Assembly (NCBI GenBank): GCA_030600625.1
Contig: JAUVLS010000132.1
Span: 1 to 5,174 of the forward strand
DNA length: 5,174 nucleotides
Direction of reading: 5' to 3'
From: Bacteroidales bacterium
Lineage (GTDB): Bacteria; Bacteroidota; Bacteroidia; Bacteroidales; UBA12077
Both the position numbers and the translations under genes were made by a program. Under the pieces are notes generated by a model. The model saw only the letters and a list, made by a program, of their open reading frames with translations, did not search any database and had not been told where the DNA came from. This document shows positions 1-5,038 of this stretch, piece after piece; the first letter of the stretch is position 1; each line of letters starts with the position of its first letter.

Positions 1-642
1 AATTTTGCTAATGGAACCATTCGTCTTGGAGTAATTATGCAAACCCTTGCATCAACATTAAATTTTAAAAAACATAAAGCACTAGACTGGAAAAAAGGAT
101 TTAAATTGGCATTACCAGTTGTTATAGGTTCTATCGTTGGAGCACAAATTGCAGTTGAAATTAATGAAGCTGTGTTTGAAAAAATTTTAGCAGGTGTATT
201 ACTAATTATGTTGTTTTTTATCTTTTACCGTCCTGAACGTTGGATTAAGGATCAGGTTCATAAGATTCAAAGTAAGCCTACAATAATTCAACTTTTTCTT
301 TTTTTCTTAATTGGTTTATATGGAGGTTTTATTCATATAGGAGTTGGAATTTTCATGCTATCCGTATTAGTATTAAATGCCGGATACGATTTAGTAAAAG
401 CTAATGCCATTAAAGTTATGATCGTATTCTTGTATAGCCCTTTTGCGCTTGCAGTATTTATGATGAATGACCAGGTACATTATGGGATAGGATTAATTGC
501 CGCCATTGGAAATATTTTTGGTGGAATAGTCGGTTCAAAATTGGCCATTACTAAAGGGAACAACTTTGTTCGTTGGGTATTGATGGTTGTTATTGTATTT
601 TTTACTGCTCATCTGTTGAATATAACTGAATTATTCAAATAA
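1..642 (+). CDS. TauE/SafE family sulfite/anion exporter, 5'-truncated by the window edge
   Basis: An integral inner-membrane protein of the TauE/SafE family, whose members export sulfite, sulfoacetate or other small organic anions. The reading frame is open from base 1, and the 12 codons before the first ATG (base 37) read NFANGTIRLGVI. This matches the conserved N-terminal stretch of the family that precedes the 'QTLASTLNF' segment, so base 37 is not the true start and roughly 40-50 residues lie outside. Counting from the ATG at 37, hydrophobic segments fall near 23-40, 50-64, 85-113, 124-142, 150-168 and 178-194. The glycine-rich second-repeat motif is GLYGGFIHIGVG at 93-104, followed by GYDLVKANAIKV, typical of the family. 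The gene converges on cysQ with 42 bases between the stops, and no strong terminator is visible there. The sulfur-related neighbours make a sulfite-type substrate plausible, but this is inferred. Family assignment is firm; substrate is not. Confidence 0.87.
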   Translation, partial: NFANGTIRLGVIMQTLASTLNFKKHKALDWKKGFKLALPVVIGSIVGAQIAVEINEAVFEKILAGVLLIMLFFIFYRPERWIKDQVHKIQSKPTIIQLFLFFLIGLYGGFIHIGVGIFMLSVLVLNAGYDLVKANAIKVMIVFLYSPFALAVFMMNDQVHYGIGLIAAIGNIFGGIVGSKLAITKGNNFVRWVLMVVIVFFTAHLLNITELFK

Positions 643-684
643 GAAATTGACGACAAGCTGAAAATTTCCTATAAATCCTAAGTA

Positions 685-1485
685 TTATCTTTTTACAATA
701 AACCAGGGATTTAATAAATCTGTTTTATTATAGATTAATGGTGTTTTCTCGTCAGCTTGTGTTACTTTACACCCGGCTCCTAAAGCAATTGCATGTCCTG
801 CAGCAGTATCCCATTCCATTGTTGGGGCAAAACGTGGATATATATTTGCAATTCCCTCAGCCACCATGCAAATTTTTAATGAACTTCCTTTTGATATAAA
901 ATTAATATTGCCATGAATATCCTTAAGTTTTGATATGAATACTTCTGTTTCTTCATTCATATGAGAACGGCTTCCTACAACCGTAAAATTGTCATTTTCC
1001 AACAATAATGGTAATTTAAAGCTTATCTGAATTATTGAATTTAGACCAGAAACATTTGAATTAGAATCAACATTTATTGCTTTATAAGCGCCTGTTTCTT
1101 TTTCACTAAAATACAGATCTTTTGTCACAGGCACATAAATAACGCCTAATACCGGAGTATTTTTTTCAATTAAAGCAATATTGACGGTAAACTCACCATT
1201 CCGTTTAATAAATTCCTTTGTCCCATCCAATGGGTCAACAAGCCAATAAAGATCCCAGTTTGATCTTTCCTGGTATAGAATATTTTTACCTTCTTCGCTT
1301 AATATTGGAATATTAGTTTTCAGTAAATGTTCTACAATTATTTTATGCGCTTTTTGATCTGCAAGAGTTAAAGGGGAATTATCTGATTTCAGTTTAATTT
1401 CAAAATCATCTGTATTATAAACATTTAAAATTTCTTTGCCTGCTGATAAAGCAGCATTTATTGCAATCATTAAATTTGTATTCAT
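685..1485 (-). CDS. cysQ: 3'(2'),5'-bisphosphate nucleotidase CysQ
   Basis: A Mg2+-dependent phosphatase of the inositol monophosphatase superfamily that hydrolyses 3'-phosphoadenosine 5'-phosphate (PAP) to AMP, clearing the by-product of PAPS use in sulfate assimilation. The 266 residues match the usual CysQ length. Metal-site motifs are all present: SEEG at 63-66, the DPLDGT signature at 84-89 (WLVDPLDGTKEF 81-92), and EWDTAAGHA at 224-232. CysQ-specific blocks are SDNSPLTLADQKAH (34-47), GSRSHMNEETE (171-181) and KGSSLKICMVAEG (199-211). The first Met fits family N-termini; Met6 is a possible alternative and there is no clear Shine-Dalgarno to decide. It follows the SLC13 permease by 36 bases on the same strand with no terminator between them, so it is probably the second gene of that operon. 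No catalytic residue is missing. Function is assigned with high confidence from motifs alone. Confidence 0.95.
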   Translation of the reverse strand: MNTNLMIAINAALSAGKEILNVYNTDDFEIKLKSDNSPLTLADQKAHKIIVEHLLKTNIPILSEEGKNILYQERSNWDLYWLVDPLDGTKEFIKRNGEFTVNIALIEKNTPVLGVIYVPVTKDLYFSEKETGAYKAINVDSNSNVSGLNSIIQISFKLPLLLENDNFTVVGSRSHMNEETEVFISKLKDIHGNINFISKGSSLKICMVAEGIANIYPRFAPTMEWDTAAGHAIALGAGCKVTQADEKTPLIYNKTDLLNPWFIVKR

Positions 1486-1521
1486 AATAATTTATTGGCT
1501 TTTGTAAATAGAATCAATTAC

Positions 1522-3303
1522 TTAAATAAAATACATTAAACTTAAAATTGTTACCGTAACAATCATATAAATAATTGTTAAAGGAAATCCAACCCTAAAG
1601 AAATCTTTAAAAGAATAGCCTCCGGGACCATATACCATCAGGTTAGTTTGATAACCAATCGGGGTCATAAAATTAGCAGCAGCAGCAAAAGAAACAACAA
1701 GAATAAATGGCATAGGAGGTAAATTAAGATTCACCGCCATTGTCAATGAGATTGGAAATATAATGGCAACCGCCGCCTTATTTGTTATATATGCAGCTAA
1801 AATAGCAGTAATAAAATATATACCAAATAAAAGCCCGACTTTACCTAAAGGCAGAAATACAGTGATAACCAGATCAGCAATAAGATCTGCAGCACCCGAT
1901 TTTATCATTGCCGTTCCAAGTGCAAGAGACAAAACAATTATCAGTGCTAAATTATAATCAACGGCTTTATGAAGTTCTTTGGGATTAGTTATTTTCATTG
2001 CAAGAACAACCATTATAAAAACTATTAAACCCATAAATAAAGAAACTATCTTTAAGGCAGCTAATAAAATAATCAGAACAGGCCCTGCTAAAAGAATCCA
2101 TATTTTATATTGTTCAAGCTTTTGGAAATCTTTTACTTTTGAAATGAAATAAAAATCCATTGTATGATTTGATCTACTTACAAAATCAGCTCCTGTGAAT
2201 AATAATAATACGTCACCGGATTTAATTATAATTTCCCCTATTTTACCAGAGATTTTTTCTCCATTCCGATGAACAGCTATAACCGCAGCATCAAATTTGG
2301 CCCTAAATCTTATCTCTTTAACTGTTTTATTAATCATTGATGAATTATGAGAAATAACTATTTCGACAACCTCTGTTTGCTTTTTCTTATATAACATTCC
2401 AACTGAAGGTAATCTCAATCCCAAATCGGAATTAATCATTCCTACAATAGTTTCAGTATCTCCCGCAAATATTAATAAATCATCCTGTTGTAAAATAACA
2501 TTTGGTTTTACAGATGATATTTTAAATGATTTTCTAATCATTTCCACTAAAAACAGGCCTTTTAAATTTCTAAGTCCAGCCTCTTCAATTGTTTTACCTA
2601 TTAATTGAGAATCTTTACGAATTTCAGCTTCAACAAGATATTCTCTTGTATTTTCAGAAAACTCATTTAAAACATCTTCTTTTACCGGTAAAAGTTTTTC
2701 TCCGAAGAATAATAGATAAATATATCCAATAAAAATCATTGGTACACCAACATATGCAAAATCAAAAATATTCAGGGATTCTAATCCAGGTATAATGGTC
2801 TGATCTACAACCAGACCATTGACTATTAGATTAGTAGAAGTACCAATTAATGTTGCACAACCACCTAGTATAGCAGCATAAGATAAGGGCATTAAAAATT
2901 TTGATGGTGATATATTGTTACGTTTACACCAACTATTAACATAAGGCATCATAACAGCTACTAAAGGCGTATTATTTAAAAAGGCAGAAAATCCGGCAAT
3001 AATTAATGTCATTCGACTTAAAAACCCGCGATAACTTTTAGCAGATTTGAAAATTCTATCGAATAAAATTTCAACCAAAGCTGTTTGTCTTATAATATCA
3101 CCTACCAACAGTAAGAGAATAATAACTGCAATTTGCTCATTAGCAAAACCACTTAAAATTTCACGAGGGGTTAAGATTCCAAAAAAGCCTAATGTTACAG
3201 CAGCAATAACAAATGTAAAGGTAGCTCCTATTAGTTCTTTGTATAAAGAAATAAGAATAAACAAGATTACAATTAAAACTACTATTAAATCAAATGTTAT
3301 CAT
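1522..3303 (-). CDS. SLC13-family anion permease with two RCK_C (TrkA-C) domains
   Basis: A 593-residue inner-membrane transporter of the SLC13/DASS type; relatives with this architecture carry sulfate, thiosulfate or dicarboxylates. The N-terminal membrane half spans about 4-202, with the hairpin motif FLNNTPLVAVMMP (108-120) and GTSTNLIVNG (154-163). Two soluble RCK_C-like domains follow, about 223-290 (LVEAEIRKDSQLIGKTIEE onward) and 311-378 (EIVISHNSSMINKTVKEI onward). The C-terminal membrane half is about 398-593, with YITNKAAVAIIFPI (505-518) and MTPIGYQTNLMVYGPGGY (546-563). The paired TrkA-C insert between two permease halves is the standard layout of this prokaryotic subfamily. An in-frame TAA lies about 30 bases upstream with no alternative ATG between, which supports this start. 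Its neighbour cysQ points to sulfate, but that is inference. A 15-bp hairpin ends only 13 bases before the ATG and may control expression. Confidence 0.9.
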   Translation of the reverse strand: MITFDLIVVLIVILFILISLYKELIGATFTFVIAAVTLGFFGILTPREILSGFANEQIAVIILLLLVGDIIRQTALVEILFDRIFKSAKSYRGFLSRMTLIIAGFSAFLNNTPLVAVMMPYVNSWCKRNNISPSKFLMPLSYAAILGGCATLIGTSTNLIVNGLVVDQTIIPGLESLNIFDFAYVGVPMIFIGYIYLLFFGEKLLPVKEDVLNEFSENTREYLVEAEIRKDSQLIGKTIEEAGLRNLKGLFLVEMIRKSFKISSVKPNVILQQDDLLIFAGDTETIVGMINSDLGLRLPSVGMLYKKKQTEVVEIVISHNSSMINKTVKEIRFRAKFDAAVIAVHRNGEKISGKIGEIIIKSGDVLLLFTGADFVSRSNHTMDFYFISKVKDFQKLEQYKIWILLAGPVLIILLAALKIVSLFMGLIVFIMVVLAMKITNPKELHKAVDYNLALIIVLSLALGTAMIKSGAADLIADLVITVFLPLGKVGLLFGIYFITAILAAYITNKAAVAIIFPISLTMAVNLNLPPMPFILVVSFAAAANFMTPIGYQTNLMVYGPGGYSFKDFFRVGFPLTIIYMIVTVTILSLMYFI

Positions 3304-3316
3304 TTTGCTAAAATAA

Positions 3317-3353
3317 AAAAACTTTATTAAGTCAATTCCTTAATAAAGTTTTT
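3317..3353 (-). terminator. 15-bp hairpin with T-run directly upstream of the permease start: terminator or attenuator
   Basis: Arms 3317-3331 and 3339-3353 are perfect 15-bp complements around the 7-base loop 3332-3338. On the minus strand the second arm ends in T5 that continues to T7 and then ATTTTAGC, giving an intrinsic-terminator shape with a weak, almost all A/T stem. It lies 107 bases beyond the T9SS stop and 13 bases before the permease ATG, and downstream of the candidate permease promoter. It could end the T9SS transcript, attenuate permease transcription, or mask the permease start region. The structure is certain; the role is inferred. Confidence 0.65.
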
Positions 3354-3362
3354 GTGATATTT

Positions 3363-3404
3363 TTAAAGTTCTTTCAAATTCTTGCTACCAAATTAATACT
3401 TTAA
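3363..3404 (-). promoter_or_regulatory. Second possible stem in the permease leader
   Basis: On the minus strand TTAAAGT (3404-3398) can pair over 7 bp with ACTTTAA (3369-3363), enclosing a 28-base loop. It would form at the very 5' end of the predicted leader, before the 3317-3353 hairpin. The ACTTT within 3369-3363 also resembles the ACTTT in the first arm of that hairpin and could compete for its second arm. Seven A/T-rich pairs across 28 bases is weak evidence by itself. Confidence 0.25.
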
Positions 3405-3411
3405 CTAATAG

Positions 3412-3442
3412 CAAAAATAACAATAAAGGATTTTTAGGCAAA
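3412..3442 (-). promoter_or_regulatory. Bacteroidota-type promoter for the SLC13 permease-cysQ unit
   Basis: Read on the minus strand, TTTG (3442-3439), exactly 19 bases, then TATTTTTG (3419-3412) matches the Bacteroidota primary sigma consensus TTTG-N19-TAnnTTTG without mismatch. Transcription would start near 3405, leaving about 100 bases of untranslated leader before the permease ATG at 3303. It lies 18 bases past the stop of the T9SS gene. The DNA is AT-rich, so a chance match is possible; the exact spacing raises confidence. Confidence 0.6.
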
Positions 3443-3460
3443 TAATATAGATTTTATTTA

Positions 3461-3964
3461 TTAACGTTTTATTAATTTAAATGTTTGCAATACGTTTCCG
3501 GTAGCATCTGATATTCTAAGGATATATTGAGAAGAACTAAGTCTATTTAATTCAATTTTATTTGGTCCCTCAACAACATTTAATTTACTATTATAAACAA
3601 GCTTTCCTTCCATATCATACAACTCAACTATAGCATCCTTAATTTCTTCGGACTCTAAAGCCACCCAAACAAATTCACTCGCAGGGTTTGGATAAATCTT
3701 TAAAATAAAATTATTTGATAATGGTTCGCCAATTGAAGTTATTTCAAAATAACCTTGTTGAAACCCTTGGGTTAAAATCAGAGTGCTGTCGTCATTGGCT
3801 ATTGTTTCAATGGCTACTTCACCTAATGTCCAACTAACCGAAACTCCGTTTACTGTAGTATCACCACCCGCAGTAGCTATAACGTAACTTGAAATTGTAT
3901 CATTTTGTCCAAAACTTAAAAATGACAAAAAACAACTCAACAAAATAAATACATATTTTTTCAT
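3461..3964 (-). CDS. Small secreted protein with T9SS type A C-terminal sorting domain
   Basis: A 167-residue predicted cargo of the Bacteroidota type IX secretion system, exported to the cell surface or outside. Residues 1-20 form a Sec signal peptide (MKK, a hydrophobic core, then SFGQ with likely cleavage before N21). Cys11 sits inside the hydrophobic core and does not make a credible lipobox. Residues 21-80 are a short domain with IATAGGDTTVNGVSVSWTLGE and LILTQGFQQGYF. I recognise this block as recurrent at the start of short T9SS proteins, but its function is unknown. Residues about 83-167 are the sorting domain: IYPNPASEFVWV (90-101), ELYDMEGKLVYN (114-125) and the C-terminal FKLIKR. 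There is no catalytic or adhesive module between signal and sorting domain, so the mature protein would be very small. It is transcribed away from queE from its own promoter-like sequence. Class is firm; function unknown. Confidence 0.9.
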   Translation of the reverse strand: MKKYVFILLSCFLSFLSFGQNDTISSYVIATAGGDTTVNGVSVSWTLGEVAIETIANDDSTLILTQGFQQGYFEITSIGEPLSNNFILKIYPNPASEFVWVALESEEIKDAIVELYDMEGKLVYNSKLNVVEGPNKIELNRLSSSQYILRISDATGNVLQTFKLIKR

Positions 3965-3997
3965 GGCTATAAGTTTTTATAAATAACAATTAATGTA

Positions 3998-4028
3998 TAA
4001 ATGTACAAAATTCTAAAGTTAAATTCAA
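3998..4028 (-). promoter_or_regulatory. Candidate promoter of the T9SS cargo gene
   Basis: On the minus strand TTG (4028-4026), 20 bases, then TACATTTA (4005-3998) matches the Bacteroidota -33/-7 pattern with one mismatch at the last base of TAnnTTTG. It starts 33 bases upstream of the ATG at 3964. There is no recognisable Shine-Dalgarno before that ATG, as is usual in this phylum. Confidence 0.45.
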
Positions 4029-4065
4029 TTATTTATTGTTACCCTCAAAAAATAAAATAATCCTT

Positions 4066-4073
4066 TACCTTTG
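4066..4073 (+). promoter_or_regulatory. -7 promoter element of queE
   Basis: TACCTTTG, followed by CAGC, is an exact TAnnTTTG match placed 20 bases before the queE ATG, which would give a leader of roughly 15 bases. No TTTG/TTG is found at the usual 19-21 base distance; the nearest TTG is about 27 bases upstream. The -33 side is therefore weak, and the element may rely on the strong -7 box or an activator. Confidence 0.5.
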
Positions 4074-4093
4074 CAGCGATAAAATAAGAAGGA

Positions 4094-4726
4094 ATGAAAA
4101 ATTTTGATAAAGCCATAGCCCAAAAAGGATTGGAACTACCTTTAGTAGAAGAATTTTATACATTACAGGGCGAAGGCTACCACACGGGTAAAGCAGCATA
4201 TTTTATTCGTATCGGGGGTTGTGATATAGGTTGCCGTTGGTGTGATTCGAAAATGTCGTGGAATCCGGCATTACATCCTTTAGTTTCTGTTGATACTATT
4301 GTAGCAAATGCTTTAACAACAGCAGCAAATGCTGTTGTTGTAACAGGTGGTGAACCAAGTTTATTTAACCTGAAACCTTTAACAGATAAATTAAAAGTAC
4401 ATAACATACAAACTTTTATTGAAACTTCGGGAGCCAAACCTTTGACCGGAACCTGGGACTGGGTTTGTTTATCTCCTAAACGCCAAAGTCCGCCGGTTGA
4501 AGAATTCTATGAGCTGGCAGATGAATTAAAGATTATAATTTATGAAGATGAAGATTATCATTGGGCCGAAGAAGCTGCAAAGAAAGTAAAAAGCAACTGC
4601 AAGCTGTATTTACAATCAGAATGGAGCAGGTACGAACAGAATATTCCTACGATTGTCGATTATGTAAAAACATACCCAAAATGGAACGTTTCACTGCAGG
4701 CACACAAGTTTATGCATATACCGTAA
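4094..4726 (+). CDS. queE: 7-carboxy-7-deazaguanine synthase QueE
   Basis: A cytosolic radical SAM enzyme that converts 6-carboxy-5,6,7,8-tetrahydropterin to 7-carboxy-7-deazaguanine, the ring-contraction step toward preQ0 and the queuosine base of tRNA. Its 210 residues match Bacteroidota QueE. Visible motifs are EEFYTLQGEG (19-28), TGKAAYFIRIGGCDIGCRWC (31-50) with the canonical CxxxCxxC cluster ligands Cys43, Cys47 and Cys50, the SAM-binding TGGEPSL (84-90), ETSG (110-113), LSPKRQSPP (126-134) and the C-terminal LQAHKFMHIP (201-210). The ATG at 4094 gives the expected short lead before LPLVEEFY, and a purine-rich AAGAAGGA abuts the ATG with essentially no spacing, so it is a weak Shine-Dalgarno at best. 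A TACCTTTG element lies 20 bases upstream of the start. No other queuosine gene is in the window; it appears to be a single-gene unit followed by repeat DNA. Confidence 0.95.
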   Translation: MKNFDKAIAQKGLELPLVEEFYTLQGEGYHTGKAAYFIRIGGCDIGCRWCDSKMSWNPALHPLVSVDTIVANALTTAANAVVVTGGEPSLFNLKPLTDKLKVHNIQTFIETSGAKPLTGTWDWVCLSPKRQSPPVEEFYELADELKIIIYEDEDYHWAEEAAKKVKSNCKLYLQSEWSRYEQNIPTIVDYVKTYPKWNVSLQAHKFMHIP

Positions 4727-4747
4727 ATTATATTGTATTAATAGTAA

Positions 4748-4774
4748 AAATCCACCCTCTAAGAAGGTGGATTT
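4748..4774. repeat. Hairpin AAATCCACC/GGTGGATTT downstream of queE
   Basis: A perfect 9-bp stem (4748-4756 with 4766-4774) around a 9-base loop begins 22 bases after the queE stop. On the + strand only three T follow within the arm, so termination of queE would be weak. On the minus strand the arm runs into TTTTT, which better fits an end signal for leftward transcription from the barrel gene. It may work in both directions or simply be part of the repeat. Confidence 0.55.
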
Positions 4775-4803
4775 GAATTGCACCCATAGGGCGCTTGTTA
4801 ATA

Positions 4804-4886
4804 GGAATGATGGAAAAATGGAAATTTGGAAATATTGTTACTCTAAAAGACTCGAACGGGGTCCAATTCCAACATTCCAATATTCC
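4804..4886. repeat. Opposed 8-base-period GGAA and TTCC arrays (imperfect inverted repeat)
   Basis: GGAA occurs at 4804, 4812, 4820 and 4828, exactly 8 bases apart; TTCC occurs at 4867, 4875 and 4883, with the same period on the opposite strand. The two arrays form an imperfect inverted repeat around a 35-base centre containing a GACTC-GAACG-GGGTC stem (4849-4863, one G-T pair). The period is not codon-based, which argues against a coding origin. Confidence 0.6.
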
Positions 4887-4923
4887 AATAATTTTTATCA
4901 TGTATAACAAAAAAAGGACATTA

Positions 4924-4946
4924 CCACCATCAAAGAAGGTGGATTT
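4924..4946. repeat. Second, degraded hairpin copy sharing a 14-bp direct repeat
   Basis: AAGAAGGTGGATTT at 4933-4946 is an exact repeat of 4761-4774, 172 bases apart. The left arm keeps only CCACC (4924-4928), pairing with GGTGG (4938-4942), again with a 9-base loop; the outer three to four pairs are lost. A run of seven A at 4909-4915 lies to its left, so leftward transcripts would meet a T7 eight to nine bases past the stem. Confidence 0.6.
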
Positions 4947-4950
4947 CTAA

Positions 4951-4971
4951 TTAACATTAAATCCATGTTAA
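4951..4971. repeat. 7-bp hairpin TTAACAT/ATGTTAA
   Basis: Perfect 7-bp arms (4951-4957 and 4965-4971) flank a 7-base loop and are followed by AAAA on the right. It lies 67 bases past the barrel-gene stop in the direction of that gene's transcription. With an A/T-rich stem and no T-run on the outgoing side, it is a poor terminator candidate and may be chance. Confidence 0.3.
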
Positions 4972-5038
4972 AAAGACTTGGTTTATTGTCAATTAAGCTC
5001 TAGAGAAATTCAACACTTGATTCGTATTTGTAATAAAT

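Larger units (their letters stand above)
4727..5038. repeat. 312-base noncoding region between queE and the barrel gene, filled with a composite intergenic repeat
   Basis: No convincing gene is present. From left to right it holds a 9-bp hairpin (4748-4774), a near-palindrome (4780-4794), a GGAA array with 8-base period (4804-4831), a small GACTC/GGGTC stem (4849-4863), a TTCC array with the same period (4867-4886), a second copy of the first hairpin's right side (4933-4946), and a 7-bp stem (4951-4971). The stretch 4748-4946 reads like one unit of about 200 bases. I recognise similar GGAATnnT-periodic DNA as a frequent intergenic feature of Bacteroidota, probably dispersed, but cannot show other copies from this window. 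Confidence 0.55.

Noticed and set aside
37..39. ATG at 37 as the start of the TauE/SafE gene
   Set aside because: The frame stays open to base 1 and the upstream codons match conserved family sequence, so this is an internal methionine.
643..684. Possible terminator between the TauE/SafE gene and cysQ (GAAATT 643-648 with AATTTC 663-668)
   Set aside because: Only six A/T-rich pairs over a 14-base loop and no T-run; not enough to call a terminator.
1763..1957. 64-codon open frame on the + strand
   Set aside because: Lies entirely antisense to the SLC13 permease, has no family resemblance, and is explained by codon bias of the real gene.
3047..3316. 89-codon open frame on the + strand
   Set aside because: Antisense to the first third of the permease and running into its leader hairpin; lysine/isoleucine-rich composition mirrors the opposite strand, with no recognisable motif.
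4177..4437. 86-codon open frame on the minus strand
   Set aside because: Antisense to the catalytic core of queE, which is clearly the real gene.
4561..4776. 71-codon + strand frame overlapping the queE end
   Set aside because: Out of frame with queE over most of its length and ends within the 4748-4774 hairpin; no family features.
4849..4864. tRNA fragment or tRNA gene suggested by GTTCGAGTC on the minus strand
   Set aside because: No T-stem complement, anticodon arm or acceptor stem can be built around it; kept only as a low-interest observation.
4728..4910. 60-codon minus-strand frame in the repeat region
   Set aside because: Its sequence is just the translation of the hairpin and the 8-base-period arrays. 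The 8-base period does not keep codon phase, and no start context or homology pattern supports it.
4998..5005. CTCTAGAG 8-base palindrome
   Set aside because: Too short to mean more than chance in 5 kb, and no related copy is present.
4727..5038. CRISPR-like array
   Set aside because: Repeat units are 8 bases long or occur only twice, with no spacer structure and no cas genes.
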